Positions 45,008-57,372 of a stretch of 64,000 nt of DNA are shown one piece after another (the stretch's first letter is position 1; each line of letters starts with the position of its first letter). Origin of the DNA: Caulobacter endophyticus (GTDB lineage Bacteria > Pseudomonadota > Alphaproteobacteria > Caulobacterales > Caulobacteraceae); NCBI RefSeq assembly GCF_029543245.1, contig NZ_JARQWV010000011.1:62001-126000 (forward strand), read 5' to 3'. The notes under the pieces are model-generated. The model worked only from the letters and a program-made list of their open reading frames with translations. It did not search any database and was not told where the DNA came from. A program made the position numbers and the translations under genes.

Positions 45008-45574
45008 TCAGACCTGCATGATCTCTTGTTCCTTGGTTTTCAAGGCCTCGTCGATGCGCTTGATGGCTTCGTCGGTCAGCTTCTGGACCTCGGCCTCCAT
45101 CTTCTTGCGCTCGTCCTCGTTGACCGCGTTGTCCTTCTCGGCCTTCTTCAGGTCGTCGTTGGCGTCGCGACGAATGTTGCGCACGGCGATCTTCTGCTGC
45201 TCGGCGTACTTGCCGGCGATCTTCGAGAGGTCCTTGCGGCGCTCCTCGGTCAGCGGCGGGATCGGGATACGCAGGTTCTGGCCCTCGACCACCGGGTTCA
45301 GGCCCAGGCCCGAAGCGCGGATGGCCTTCTCGACCGAGACCACGACGCCGCGGTCCCAGACGCTGACGCTGATCTGGCGGGGCTCAGGGACACTGATCGA
45401 GGCCACCGCGTTCAGCGGCGTGGTCGACCCGTAGGCCTCGACCATCACCTGGTCGAGCAGGCTGGCCGAGGCGCGGCCGGTGCGCAGGGAGCCGAACTCG
45501 TCCTTCAGGGCGAGCACGGCCTTGTCCATGCGGTCTTTGTAGCGGGAAAGGACGGGCTTTTCGGCGGCGGCCAT
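45008..45574 (-). CDS. frr: Ribosome recycling factor
   Basis: A 188-residue factor that splits post-termination ribosomes with EF-G. Full length. Domain 1 helices contain [20 protein letters not shown], domain 2 the segment [20 protein letters not shown], and the C-terminal helix ends EQEIMQV. It follows pyrH by 27 bases in the conserved rpsB-tsf-pyrH-frr order. Confidence 0.97.
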   Translation of the reverse strand: MAAAEKPVLSRYKDRMDKAVLALKDEFGSLRTGRASASLLDQVMVEAYGSTTPLNAVASISVPEPRQISVSVWDRGVVVSVEKAIRASGLGLNPVVEGQNLRIPIPPLTEERRKDLSKIAGKYAEQQKIAVRNIRRDANDDLKKAEKDNAVNEDERKKMEAEVQKLTDEAIKRIDEALKTKEQEIMQV

Positions 45575-45601
45575 GGCGTGGGCTCTCTTCGCTTTATGAA
45601 A

Positions 45602-46333
45602 TCAGGCGTTCGCGACGACGGTGTGCGTGCCTTCGCCACGCAGCACGCTGAGCAGGTTGCCCCGCCCCTTGATCGAGAACACCACGATCGGGATGTTGCT
45701 GTCGCGCATCAGGGCGACTGCCGAGGCGTCCATGACGCGCAGGTCCTTGGCCAGCACGTCCATGTAGCTCAGGCGGTCGTAGCGCTGGGCGTTCGGATCC
45801 TTCTTGGGATCGGCGGTGTAGACCCCGTCGACGCTGGTGCCCTTGAACAGGGCGTCGCACTGCATTTCGGCGGCGCGCAGGGCGGCGGCGGTGTCGGTGG
45901 TGAAGAACGGGTTGCCGGTGCCGGCGGCGAAGATCACCACGCGGCCCTTCTCAAGGTGGCGCTGGGCGCGGCGGCGGATATAGGGTTCGCAGACCGTGGC
46001 CATCGGAATGGCTGACTGCACGCGGGTCTCGACGCCGATGCGCTCGAGGGCGTCCTGCATGGCCAGGGCGTTCATGACCGTGGCCAGCATGCCCATGTAG
46101 TCGGCGCTGGAGCGCTCCATGCCCTTGGCCGCGCCGGCCATGCCGCGGAAGATGTTGCCGCCGCCGATCACCAGGCACAGCTCGACGCCCGACTTGACGA
46201 TCTCGGCGATGTCCTGGGCGACGGATTGGACGGTGTTGGTGTCGATCCCGTAGGGCGTGTCGCCCATCAGCACTTCACCCGAAACCTTCAGCAGAAGACG
46301 ACGGTACGGCTTGGCGGGGATGGGATCGGACAT
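45602..46333 (-). CDS. pyrH: Uridylate kinase
   Basis: A 243-residue hexameric UMP kinase of the amino-acid-kinase fold. The N-terminal [13 protein letters not shown], the glycine-rich [10 protein letters not shown] and the [19 protein letters not shown] segment are clear. Start at [10 protein letters not shown]; the frame extends upstream to 46369 but into a repeat-like spacer. It lies beyond the tsf terminator, so it probably has its own promoter. Confidence 0.96.
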   Translation of the reverse strand: MSDPIPAKPYRRLLLKVSGEVLMGDTPYGIDTNTVQSVAQDIAEIVKSGVELCLVIGGGNIFRGMAGAAKGMERSSADYMGMLATVMNALAMQDALERIGVETRVQSAIPMATVCEPYIRRRAQRHLEKGRVVIFAAGTGNPFFTTDTAAALRAAEMQCDALFKGTSVDGVYTADPKKDPNAQRYDRLSYMDVLAKDLRVMDASAVALMRDSNIPIVVFSIKGRGNLLSVLRGEGTHTVVANA

Positions 46334-46370
46334 GGACCGGGCTCTTCCTGAGTCGTCGGCACGCACCATA

Positions 46371-46404
46371 GAGCGCGTTACACAAAAGTGGGATCGGTTT
46401 TGCG
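46371..46404. repeat. Truncated palindromic repeat (CAAAAGTGGGATCGGTTTTG core)
   Basis: The core CAAAAGTGGGATCGGTTTTG (46383-46402) has complementary CAAAA/TTTTG ends. It resembles the alphaproteobacterial intergenic palindrome AAAAGTGGGAACCGGTTTT known to me from Rhizobiales. The expected outer arm is present on one side only (GAGCGCGTTA), so it looks truncated. It lies in the pyrH promoter region. Confidence 0.5.
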
Positions 46405-46432
46405 CCGGACCGGCGTGTCGCCGTTCAAGCGC

Positions 46433-46470
46433 AAAAAAAGGGCGCGGCGCGCGTCAAACGCGCCGCGCCC
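46433..46470 (-). terminator. Intrinsic terminator after tsf
   Basis: A perfect 12-bp GC-rich stem (GGGCGCGGCGCG at 46440-46451 with 46459-46470) and a 7-base loop are followed, on the minus strand, by seven T. It lies 64 bases after the tsf stop and separates rpsB-tsf from pyrH. Confidence 0.93.
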
Positions 46471-46533
46471 TTGCTTTGTCGACCATGGAGGCGACGGACC
46501 CAGGCCCGCCGCCCTCACTGTCTTAGCTGGCCT

Positions 46534-47475
46534 TTAGGCCTGGCCGGTCATCGAGGCGACTTCGGCGGCGAAGTCGTCCTGCTTCTTTTCCACGCCTTCG
46601 CCCAGGGCGAGACGGGTGAAGCCCTTCACGACGATCGGCGCGCCGAGGGTCTTGCCGGCTTCGGCGACCAGCTGCTCGACGGTCTGGTCCGGGTTCATGA
46701 CGAAGGCTTGCTTCAGCAGCACGACTTCTTCCAGGAACTTGCGGATGCGGCCTTCGATCATCTTCTCGATGACCGACGCCGGCTTGCCCGACTCCAGAGC
46801 CTGCTCGGTGAACACGGCCTTTTCACGCTCGATGGCGGCCGGGTCCAGATCTTCCGGCGACAGCGACAGCGGGGCGGTCGCGGCCACGTGCATGGCGATC
46901 TTGCGGCCCAGCTCGCGCAGGGCGGCCTTGTCGCCGGCGGTCGACTCGAGGGCGACCAGCACGCCGATGCGGCCGAGGTCCGGCGCGGTGGCGTTGTGGA
47001 CGTACGAGGCCACGACGCCGTTCTCGACGGTGTGCTTGGCGGCGCGACGGACCATCATGTTCTCGCCGATCGTGGCGATCAGGTTGGTCAGATGGTCCTG
47101 AACGGTCTCGCCGCCGGCCAGCTTGGCGCTGGTGATGGCGTCGATCGAACCGTCGGTGCCCAGGGCGGCGCCGGCGATCTGACGGGCGGCGACCTGGAAC
47201 AGGTCGTTGCGCGACACGAAGTCGGTTTCGGCGTTCACTTCGACGGCGGTGGCGGTTTCACCCGCGCCGCTTTCCGACACGGCGATGGCCACCAGGCCTT
47301 CGGCGGCGGCGCGATCGGCCTTCTTGGCGGCCTTGGACAGGCCCTTGGCGCGCAGCCAGTCGATGGAGGCCTCGATGTCGCCGTTGTTCTCGGCCAGGGC
47401 CTTCTTGCAGTCCATCATGCCGACGCCGGACTTCTCGCGCAGTTCCTTGACCAGCGCAGCCGTGATCTCAGCCAT
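46534..47475 (-). CDS. tsf: Translation elongation factor Ts
   Basis: A 313-residue nucleotide exchange factor for EF-Tu. The N-terminal UBA-like domain has [20 protein letters not shown], and the core has [12 protein letters not shown]. It is longer than E. coli EF-Ts (283) but normal for alphaproteobacteria. The gene is second to rpsB, with two hairpins in the 108-base spacer. Confidence 0.97.
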   Translation of the reverse strand: MAEITAALVKELREKSGVGMMDCKKALAENNGDIEASIDWLRAKGLSKAAKKADRAAAEGLVAIAVSESGAGETATAVEVNAETDFVSRNDLFQVAARQIAGAALGTDGSIDAITSAKLAGGETVQDHLTNLIATIGENMMVRRAAKHTVENGVVASYVHNATAPDLGRIGVLVALESTAGDKAALRELGRKIAMHVAATAPLSLSPEDLDPAAIEREKAVFTEQALESGKPASVIEKMIEGRIRKFLEEVVLLKQAFVMNPDQTVEQLVAEAGKTLGAPIVVKGFTRLALGEGVEKKQDDFAAEVASMTGQA

Positions 47476-47501
47476 GGAAAATCTCCAGATTCAAACGTTT
47501 A

Positions 47502-47527
47502 GCGACCGGGCTTGATAGCCCGGTCGC
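47502..47527 (-). promoter_or_regulatory. Perfect stem-loop just upstream of tsf
   Basis: GCGACCGGGCT (47502-47512) pairs perfectly with 47517-47527 around a TGAT loop. It lies 27 bases upstream of the tsf ATG and has no T run after it. A role in translation control or RNA processing is possible. Confidence 0.5.
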
Positions 47528-47542
47528 GTGTCGGTAGCGCGA

Positions 47543-47575
47543 CGGCCGCCGTTCTCCCGAGGAGACCGGCGGCCG
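47543..47575 (-). promoter_or_regulatory. Stem-loop just after rpsB
   Basis: A 9-bp stem (CGGCCGCCG/CGGCGGCCG, 47543-47551 and 47567-47575) continues into a TCTCC/GGAGA pair after one mismatch, with a CGA loop. It starts 8 bases after the rpsB stop. No T run follows on the minus strand. It may set the rpsB/tsf expression ratio. Confidence 0.5.
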
Positions 47576-47583
47576 AAGAAAAA

Positions 47584-48402
47584 TCAGCCGGCGGCCGATT
47601 CGTCGGCGGCGGGAGCAGCGGCTTCTTCAGCAGCGGCTTCCGGAGCCAGTTCGCGGGCCAGGGCCGGCTCGACCGGGTTGGCCGAAGCGCCCAGGTCGAC
47701 GCCCGAAGCGGCTTGGCCGGCGGCCAGGCCGTCGAGGACGGCGTCGGCGATCAGGTCGCAGTACAGCTGCAGGGCGCGGGCGGCGTCGTCGTTACCCGGG
47801 ATCGGGTACGTGATGCCGTCCGGATCGCAGTTGGTGTCGAGGATGGCGACGACCGGGATGTTCAGCTTGCGGGCTTCGAGGATCGCGATCGCTTCCTTGT
47901 TGGTGTCGATCACGAACATGATGTCGGGGATGCCGCCCATGTCCTTGATACCGCCCAGCGACAGTTCCAGCTTGTCGCGCTCGCGGGTCAGCTGCAGCAG
48001 TTCCTTCTTGGAACGGCCCAGGCCTTCGCCCGACAGGACGGTTTCCAGTTCGCGCAGGCGAGCGATCGAGCCCGAGACGGTGCGCCAGTTGGTCAGGGTG
48101 CCGCCGAGCCAGCGGTGGTTGACGTAGTACTGGGCGCAGCGCTTGGCGGCCGTGGCGACCGGATCCGAAGCCTGGCGCTTGGTGCCGACGAACAGCACGC
48201 GGCCGCCGGCGGCGGCGACTTCACGGACCTTCACCAGCGCTTGGTGCAGCAGCGGGATGGTCTGCGACAGGTCGATGATGTGGATGTTCGAGCGCGAACC
48301 GAAGATGTAGCGGTCCATCTTCGGGTTCCAGCGGTGCGTCTGGTGGCCGAAGTGGGCGCCGGCTTCGAGGAGCTGACGCATGGAGAATTCGGGAAGAGCC
48401 AT
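47584..48402 (-). CDS. rpsB: 30S ribosomal protein S2
   Basis: A 272-residue S2. The start [20 protein letters not shown] and [28 protein letters not shown] and [20 protein letters not shown] are family segments. An Ala/Glu-rich acidic tail ends the protein. The start has GGATAAAGG-type purines in front. A promoter and a hairpin-containing leader lie upstream. Confidence 0.97.
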   Translation of the reverse strand: MALPEFSMRQLLEAGAHFGHQTHRWNPKMDRYIFGSRSNIHIIDLSQTIPLLHQALVKVREVAAAGGRVLFVGTKRQASDPVATAAKRCAQYYVNHRWLGGTLTNWRTVSGSIARLRELETVLSGEGLGRSKKELLQLTRERDKLELSLGGIKDMGGIPDIMFVIDTNKEAIAILEARKLNIPVVAILDTNCDPDGITYPIPGNDDAARALQLYCDLIADAVLDGLAAGQAASGVDLGASANPVEPALARELAPEAAAEEAAAPAADESAAG

Positions 48403-48443
48403 CGGGCCTTTATCCTTTTTCCGGTTGAACCTCCGTGGACACC

Positions 48444-48470
48444 CCCGCTCCAGACCATTCTGGAGGCGGG
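48444..48470 (-). promoter_or_regulatory. Hairpin in the rpsB leader
   Basis: CTCCAGA (48448-48454) pairs with TCTGGAG (48459-48465) across a CCAT loop, with a lower CCCG/CGGG helix after one bulged base. It lies about 42 bases upstream of the rpsB start, inside the predicted leader. S2 is known to autoregulate rpsB in gammaproteobacteria; a similar role here is inference. Confidence 0.45.
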
Positions 48471-48534
48471 ACCGGAACGGCGACGACGGGATGTCTCCCC
48501 GACGCTGCCGAACGTCCACGTGTGGAATGGCGCG

Positions 48535-48563
48535 CAGATAGTCGTGAAACGTCGGGAATGCAA
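48535..48563 (-). promoter_or_regulatory. Candidate promoter of rpsB-tsf
   Basis: Read on the minus strand, TTGCAT (48558-48563) and TATCTG (48535-48540) are separated by exactly 17 bases. The extended -10 ACTATCTG resembles the Caulobacter GCTANAWC element. It predicts a leader of about 125 bases. Confidence 0.45.
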
Positions 48564-48757
48564 GCCTTTCCCGACGGACGCCGGCCGGAAGGGGCTTTCT
48601 TTCCGGACATCCGCCGCTGCACGCATGGCTTCGCCGTCGGCGGCGTCGCAACAGACCTCCTGGCCATCCGCGCCGGCACGAGATTGCCCGCCGCGGGCCA
48701 AGAAGGTTGAATATGCTCGGCGCCGCACGCAGTTCGCGAACCGTGAGCCGAATGCCG

Positions 48758-49394
48758 ATGCCCGGCCTTTCCCGCCTTTCGGACGCCGGGCGCAAGGCCC
48801 TGCTGCTCCTGGCGCGGAGCCATCGCGCTTGGGGTCAGCGAAGGCGCGGTCGTTGAACGCCTGCGCGAGGCCCGTCGCAAGACCGGCCTTGGCAGCACGC
48901 CAGCTGGCGCGGCTCGTGGCCGTCGCTGCGCCCCGGACAACGCCACGAGAAACCTGGGACGAGAAAATCGGGGTGGCCCCGCCCAGGGCGCTCCGCCAAG
49001 ACCCTGCGCTGGGCCGTTCACGACGGGCCGCCTGGCCCCTCATCGCCGGAGCTTCCATGATCACCGCCCTGGCCGTCGCAATCGGCGCCTTCGCCGCCCT
49101 GGCCGTCGCCGAACACGCCGCACCCAAGTCGCCCACGCCGCCGCGCGTTGTCGCCGCCTCCCCTGCGGTCGGCGCCGTGGTCCCCGCCGGCTGGTCTTTC
49201 GTAACCCGGAACCCGGCCACCTTCCCGGCCTGCGACGCCAGGCCGCCACGGACCGGCGCAGGTTCCCCCTGGCCTGCACCGTCCAGGCCGGGCGCAGTTA
49301 AGAGGTCGGGTTCAACGACGCCCGCTTCCGAACGTTCGCCTCGGAGGCCGGCGTGCCCGCGGTTCCGGCCGTGGCCGGGTTCACCGCCCGCTGA
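48758..49394 (+). pseudogene. Broken gene: HTH (LuxR-type) - transmembrane - Ig-like protein
   Basis: Remnants of one protein lie in three frames in the right order. [16 protein letters not shown] is in the frame from ATG 48758. [20 protein letters not shown] (48828-48887) is in a second frame and looks like a LuxR-type recognition helix. From 48898 a third frame reads RQLARLVAVAA, then a hydrophobic segment MITALAVAIGAFAALAVAEH (near 49057-49116) and PAVGAVVPAG, GWSFVTRNPATFPACD. The last frame (49251-49394) reads RRRFPLACTVQAGRS, a TAA stop, then EVGFNDARFRTFASEAG and a final TGA. At least three frameshifts and one stop are needed. The family name is from memory; the decay itself is seen directly. 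Confidence 0.75.
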
Positions 49395-49888
49395 TCCCTG
49401 GAGAACGTGACGGCCAGGCCTGCGGGGCGCAGACAGCGCCCGCCATGCAGGCGCCGCGTCTGCTCATGAACGCGCCGAACACCTCACGCCCGGGGCAAGG
49501 CAGCTCTCGGGCTGACGCGCGCCGGCTCCGGGCCGGGCGCCGAGCTGAGCGACCGCCCTCCTCCTCCCCGGAACGCCCTCATGCCCATCCGAACCGTCGT
49601 TCCCCGACCGAAAGCGCGCGCTGTGGCGGGCCTGAAGCCAGTCCAGCGCGGACGCAACAGGTCCAGAGGGACCAAGGAACCTGCTCGCCGCCCCCATGCC
49701 GATCGATAGGCAACGATCCCCGCGCCCCTGGCTGAGCGTGCCCATGAAAGCTGGATCCAAGCTGAGCCCCAAGAGAAAGGCGCGGGTCGAACGCCCCACG
49801 CCCTCCACCTGTCCCCGCCCTCGCACGCAGGAACGAATCCGGAAGCGATCGTCGGGTGACTGCCGGCCCGCGCGCCCGAGGGTCTTTG
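49395..49888. other. Spacer without recognisable gene
   Basis: About 490 bases between the broken HTH-Ig gene and the GFA gene. Several frames are open because of high GC, but none has a ribosome site plus protein-like composition. I see no repeat or RNA. It may be further decayed coding sequence. Confidence 0.6.
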
Positions 49889-50239
49889 CTAGAACGACTT
49901 GCCGTCCACCTGCTGGGGCTCCAGAGCAAATACGTCGACACCGTCGACGCATCGGACATTGATAGCCGCCATCTTCGCACCGTTGGGCGCCTCGCCGCGA
50001 GCGAAGGCCTCAATGCCGCAATCGGCGCAGAACAGATGCTGGATCTTGCCCGTATTGAACCGGTACTCGGTGAGGGCTTCCTCGCCCGACAGCAGCCGGA
50101 ACGCGTCGATCGGCGCGAAGGCCAGGACCGAACCCAGCTTGCCGCAGCGCGAGCAGTTGCAGGTGATGGTCTGCGACAGGTCAGCCTCGACCTCGAAGCG
50201 GACCTTGCCGCATTGACAACCGCCAGCGTGCATCGTCAT
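49889..50239 (-). CDS. GFA family protein (Mss4-like zinc fold)
   Basis: A 116-residue member of the GFA/Mss4-like fold, once thought to be glutathione-dependent formaldehyde-activating enzymes. Cysteines C8, C10, C27, C29, C32, C71 and C74 form the two zinc sites (GGCQCGKVRFE, CNCSRCGKL, LFCADCG). The true substrate is unknown. GGGAGG lies 5 bases before the ATG at 50239; the frame extends to 50326 without family sequence. The only intact gene between rpsB and dnaE. Confidence 0.88.
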   Translation of the reverse strand: MTMHAGGCQCGKVRFEVEADLSQTITCNCSRCGKLGSVLAFAPIDAFRLLSGEEALTEYRFNTGKIQHLFCADCGIEAFARGEAPNGAKMAAINVRCVDGVDVFALEPQQVDGKSF

Positions 50240-50624
50240 CGCATCCTCCCAAGAGCGCCGGGCTGGCTCACGGCCCAGGCCTTCCATCAGATCTTCCGCG
50301 GCCCCGATGCGTTTCCCACCTGGCATAAGGGCCTACCGACACTCTCAGGTGCGAGCCGCGGTCGGGACCCGACAACGCCTCACTTCATGAGGCCGCCGCC
50401 ATGCCACCCCGGCCGGACGAACACCCGACCAACGCGCCCGACATAGCCCGGCGCCAATCATTCTCCGCCGCGAGCCGCCGTCCCTGGACCAAGGACCAGT
50501 CGCTCGCGACTCCGTCTCCAGCCCAGGACCACGCGCAGAACGCCCCAGCTTCTTCGACTGCAAGACCGATGCGAACCAAGCCTCGACACCGGAAACTCGA
50601 ACGCTAACAACGGAAACTCGGACG
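50240..50624. other. Spacer between the GFA gene and dnaE
   Basis: About 385 bases with no supported gene. A 68-codon frame (50401-50607, plus) lacks a ribosome site and looks like non-coding GC-rich sequence. A short tandem repeat lies at its dnaE end. Confidence 0.6.

Positions 50625-50627
<3 letters not shown>
50590..50627. repeat. Two-copy tandem repeat over the dnaE stop
   Basis: CGGAAACTCGAACGCTA (50590-50606) and CGGAAACTCGGACGCTA (50611-50627) differ by one base and are spaced 21 bases apart. The second copy includes the dnaE stop codon (TAG on the minus strand). Confidence 0.75.
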
Positions 50628-54056
<3,429 letters not shown>

Positions 54057-54081
54057 GACCTCGACCTCGCTGCTTTCCGAC

Positions 54082-54234
54082 TCAGGCCACCAACTGGGCG
54101 ACCGAACACATCATCCAGACGAACCCGGCGACAGATACAAGCGCCAAAGACTCACGCGCGATCCGGACCATAACATCCCTCCACAGCTCGTCGGCCAGTT
54201 GCCTTTTTGTTCTATATTCCCCCTTTGTTCTCAT
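54082..54234 (-). CDS. Possible 50-residue small membrane protein
   Basis: A 50-codon frame starting [20 protein letters not shown] and ending in one hydrophobic helix ([20 protein letters not shown]). The basic/acidic N-terminal helix plus a single C-terminal transmembrane segment is a plausible small inner-membrane protein. It lies upstream of dnaE on the same strand, 25 bases away. There is no strong ribosome site before the ATG. I do not recognise the family, and it could be non-coding. Confidence 0.4.
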   Translation of the reverse strand: MRTKGEYRTKRQLADELWRDVMVRIARESLALVSVAGFVWMMCSVAQLVA

Positions 54235-54344
54235 CGCAATAGTCCACAGGCAAGTTGCGAGCTTTTTTGTCGCGCGCGGCGCAAGGTCGCGGATCAACCG
54301 GGCGGCTCTGGCCTTCCCGGCCGGAACACGGCAGAAGCCGCGCC

Positions 54345-55301
54345 ATGCGCCTGATCATCGACACAGACACCGCCGGAGACGACGTCTTCTCCCTGATGCT
54401 CGCCCTGCGCCGCCCAGGCGTCAGCGTCGAGGCCATCACCATCAGCCACGGCAATGTCGGCTTCGATCAGCACGCCGAGAACGCCCTGGTGACGCTGGAG
54501 GCCTGCGAGGCGGCCGGCGTTCCGGTCTATCTGGGCGCCGGCAGACCGTTCAGCCGCCTGCCGCTGGACGCCGCCTACGTGTTCGGCGAGGACGGGATGA
54601 GCGACGCGGCCTTCCCGAAGACCGTCCAGCGCCCCTCCACCGGCCACGCGGCCGACGAGATCGTGCGGCGGGTGATGGAAGCGCCCGGCGAGATCACCCT
54701 GCTGGCCCAGGCGCCGCTGACCAACATCGCCCTGGCCGTGCTGCGCGAGCCCCGCATCGCCCAGGCCGCCAAGGCCCTTTGGGTGATGGGCGGCACCGAC
54801 AACGGCGTCGGCAACGTCACGCCGGCGGCCGAGTACAACTTCTATGTCGATCCCGAGGCGGCCAAGATCGTCGTCAACGCCGGCTTCGACCTGCATGTCG
54901 TGACCTGGACCGAGACCCTGCGCGACGGCCTGCTGACCACGGCGCAGCTGGCTGAACTCGACGCCCTGGGCACGCCGCGCGCCAAGTTCTTCACCAAGGT
55001 CAACGAGGCCTCGCTGGCCTTCGCCCGCGACACCGAGGGCCTGGACGGCAGCCTGCACCCCGACGCCCTGACCTGCGCAGCCATGCTGGACGAGGCCCTG
55101 GTGCTGGAAGCCGAGCGCTGCGTGATCGACGTGGAAACCATGGGCGAGCTGACCCGCGGCTATCTCAGCGTCTCGCACTCGATCCTGCCGGATATCGAGA
55201 TCGCCGACCCGGCCCTCAAGCGTCGCGAACCCAACGCCCGGGTGATCAAGAAGATCGACCAGGCGGGGTTCTTCGCGGCTATGCGGCAGGCGCTACTCTG
55301 A
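54345..55301 (+). CDS. Nucleoside hydrolase (IunH family)
   Basis: A 318-residue ribonucleoside hydrolase that splits nucleosides to base and ribose. The calcium-binding motif is [12 protein letters not shown], with D6, D8, D12 and D13 (usual DTDxGxDD). The ligand segment [14 protein letters not shown] and the later WVMGGTDN match the family. Specificity (purine, pyrimidine or general) cannot be read. A stand-alone gene that converges on lolD across a composite inverted repeat. Confidence 0.93.
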   Translation: MRLIIDTDTAGDDVFSLMLALRRPGVSVEAITISHGNVGFDQHAENALVTLEACEAAGVPVYLGAGRPFSRLPLDAAYVFGEDGMSDAAFPKTVQRPSTGHAADEIVRRVMEAPGEITLLAQAPLTNIALAVLREPRIAQAAKALWVMGGTDNGVGNVTPAAEYNFYVDPEAAKIVVNAGFDLHVVTWTETLRDGLLTTAQLAELDALGTPRAKFFTKVNEASLAFARDTEGLDGSLHPDALTCAAMLDEALVLEAERCVIDVETMGELTRGYLSVSHSILPDIEIADPALKRREPNARVIKKIDQAGFFAAMRQALL

Positions 55302-55308
55302 ATTCAGT

Positions 55309-55405
55309 CTGGTGCGTGTTCCTCGCCATTCGACAGGCTCGGGATGAGGAACAGGGCAAGGCCACGCACCAGGAAACCTCACCCTGAGCTTGTCGAAGGG
55401 CGAGG
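55309..55405. repeat. Composite inverted-repeat element
   Basis: Two inverted 29-base units, starting CCTCGCCATTCGACAGG at 55321 and CCTCACCCTGAGCTTGTCG at 55377, are complementary at 25 of 29 positions. A second perfect 10-bp inverted pair, CTGGTGCGTG (55309-55318) and CACGCACCAG (55363-55372), is interleaved. From memory the GAGCTTGTCGAAGG type string is scattered through many alphaproteobacterial genomes. It lies between convergent genes and could be a two-way terminator. Confidence 0.75.
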
Positions 55406-55418
55406 TTCTCGCCCGTGC

Positions 55419-56105
55419 CTAGAACGTCTGGGGCTCCAGGTGGCCGTCGCGCAGGGCGAACACGCGGTCCATGTAGCGCGCCAGTTCCATGTTGTGGGTG
55501 GCGATCAGGGCGGCGACGCCCTGCCCCCGCGCCAGGTCGTACAGCGCCTGGAAGGTCGCCGCCGAGGTCGCCGGGTCGAGATTGCCGGTCGGCTCGTCGG
55601 CCAGCAGCACCTTGGGGCTGTTGGCCAGGGCGCGAGCAATGGCCACGCGCTGCTGCTCGCCGCCCGACATCTGGCCCGGCTGGTGATCGACGCGCGCGGC
55701 AAGACCCAGCTGGCTCAGCAGGCCGACGGCGCGCTCGCGAGCCTCTGCGCGACGGCGCCCGGCGATCATCTGCGGCAGCACCACGTTCTCGACCGCCGAG
55801 AACTCGGGCAGCAGGTGGTGGAACTGGTAGACGAAGCCCACGGTCGACAGCCGAACCTTGGTGCGCTGGCGCTCGGAAAGCTTGGAACAGTCGCGGCCGT
55901 CGACGGCGATGATGCCGGCGTCCGGGCGCTCCAGCAGGCCCGCGGCGTGCAGCAGCGACGACTTGCCCGAACCCGACGGCCCGATCAGGCCCACGACCTC
56001 GCCCGGATAGACGTCGAGATCGGCGCCGCGCAGCACGGTCAGCTTGCCGGCCTCGGTGACGTAGGTGCGCTCGACGCCGCGCAGCGAAAGGACGGGGCTA
56101 CTCAT
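55419..56105 (-). CDS. lolD: Lipoprotein-releasing ABC transporter ATPase LolD
   Basis: A 228-residue ATPase that powers extraction of lipoproteins from the inner membrane. Walker A GPSGSGKS (residues 42-49), signature MSGGEQQR (146-153) and Walker [12 protein letters not shown] are present, as is the [20 protein letters not shown] region typical of LolD. Start at [10 protein letters not shown]; it overlaps the end of lolC by 8 bases. Confidence 0.95.
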   Translation of the reverse strand: MSSPVLSLRGVERTYVTEAGKLTVLRGADLDVYPGEVVGLIGPSGSGKSSLLHAAGLLERPDAGIIAVDGRDCSKLSERQRTKVRLSTVGFVYQFHHLLPEFSAVENVVLPQMIAGRRRAEARERAVGLLSQLGLAARVDHQPGQMSGGEQQRVAIARALANSPKVLLADEPTGNLDPATSAATFQALYDLARGQGVAALIATHNMELARYMDRVFALRDGHLEPQTF

Positions 56106-57372
56106 AGCGAAGGGCCTCAACCGGATCGAGGCGCGAAGCCCGCAGCGCCGGCGGCAGGGTGGCCAGCACGCTCATCAGGGTGGAAACGGTGACGATGGCG
56201 CCCACCTCGGTCCAGTCGATCTTGGCTGGGATGTGAGCCAGGAAATAGATGTCGGCGCTGAACACCGCCGTGCCGGTCGCCCATTCGACGAAGTTCTGGA
56301 TGGCGGTGATGTTGGCGCAGAAAAGCACGCCCAGCAGCAGGCCGGTCAGGGTGCCGGCCAGGCCGATGGATGCCCCGGCCATGACGAAGATCCGCAGGAT
56401 CGACGACTGGCTGGCGCCCATGGTGCGCAGGATGGCGATGTCGCGGCCCTTGTTCTTAACCAGCATGACCAGGCCCGAGATGATGTTCAGGGTCGCGATG
56501 GCCACCAGGATGAAGAGGATCAGCCGCATCACCTTGCGCTCGACCTGCAGGGCGTTGAAGTAGCTGGCGTTCTTGTCCATCCAGTCGGTGATGAAAGCGC
56601 CGGGGCCGACGGCCTGTTCGATGGCGGCCTTGGTCAGCTTGGCGTCGTCGGGATCGGTAAGCTTGACCTCGACATAGTCGATGGCCGTGTCGCGCCCGAA
56701 GAATAGTTGCGCCTGGGCCAGCGGCATCATCACGTAGCTCTCGTCGAACTGGCTCATGCCGACGCTGAACACGCCGCCGACGACGTAGTCCTTCTCACGC
56801 GTCGAGGTTCCGAAGGCGGTGGCCGGGCCCGAGGGCGAGATCAGGGTGATCGGGTCGCCGACCGAAAGACCCAGGTTGCGGGCCATGCGGTCGCCGATCA
56901 GCACCATGTCGCCGCCGTACTCGCCCTCGCCATAGCCCTTGAGCGAGCCCTGCTTGATGTTGTCGGAGATCAGCTTCATGCCGCGCAGGTCGGCGGGATT
57001 GACGCCGCGGACGATGGCGCCGGTCACCTGGTTGGGACCGATGACCATGGCCTGGGCCTCGACCAGAGGCGCGGCCTGGATGACGCCCGGCACGCCCTTG
57101 ATGCGCGCGATCACGCCCTCGCGGTCGGGGCCGTTCACCAGCGGTCCCTGGGCGTAGATGTGGCCGTTGAAGCCGAGCAGCCGGCCGAGGAGCTCGGCGC
57201 GGAAGCCGTTCATGACGCTCATCACGGTGATGAGGGCGAACACCGCCAGCATCACCCCGACGAAGGAAATGATCGAGATCAGGGCGACGCCGCCGTTTCT
57301 GCGCTTGGTGCGCAGGTAACGCCAGGCGACCGTCCGTTCCCAGATCCCGAAAGGCCCCGCGCCGAACGCCAT
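56098..57372 (-). CDS. lolC: Lipoprotein-releasing ABC transporter permease LolC/E
   Basis: A 424-residue permease with four transmembrane helices (about residues 25-50, 275-300, 320-345 and 380-405) and a large periplasmic domain. N-terminal [20 protein letters not shown] and [20 protein letters not shown] are LolC/E hallmarks. Only one such permease gene is seen, so the exporter is probably a LolC/E homodimer (LolF-like) with LolD. The ATG overlaps the proS stop by one base (TGATG). Confidence 0.93.
   Translation of the reverse strand: MAFGAGPFGIWERTVAWRYLRTKRRNGGVALISIISFVGVMLAVFALITVMSVMNGFRAELLGRLLGFNGHIYAQGPLVNGPDREGVIARIKGVPGVIQAAPLVEAQAMVIGPNQVTGAIVRGVNPADLRGMKLISDNIKQGSLKGYGEGEYGGDMVLIGDRMARNLGLSVGDPITLISPSGPATAFGTSTREKDYVVGGVFSVGMSQFDESYVMMPLAQAQLFFGRDTAIDYVEVKLTDPDDAKLTKAAIEQAVGPGAFITDWMDKNASYFNALQVERKVMRLILFILVAIATLNIISGLVMLVKNKGRDIAILRTMGASQSSILRIFVMAGASIGLAGTLTGLLLGVLFCANITAIQNFVEWATGTAVFSADIYFLAHIPAKIDWTEVGAIVTVSTLMSVLATLPPALRASRLDPVEALRYE

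Noticed and set aside
49464-49952. A 162-codon minus-strand frame next to the GFA gene
   Set aside because: It overlaps the GFA coding sequence in another frame and has shadow-type composition with no motif.
50401-50607. A 68-codon plus-strand frame in the GFA-dnaE spacer
   Set aside because: No ribosome binding site, Pro/Arg/Ser/Ala-rich antisense-like composition, and no protein-like pattern.
54212-54238. GAAC...GAAC direct repeat at the start of the small ORF upstream of dnaE, possible LexA (SOS) box
   Set aside because: The spacing is 14 bases; the alphaproteobacterial LexA site is GTTC-N7-GTTC. No correctly spaced pair was found there.
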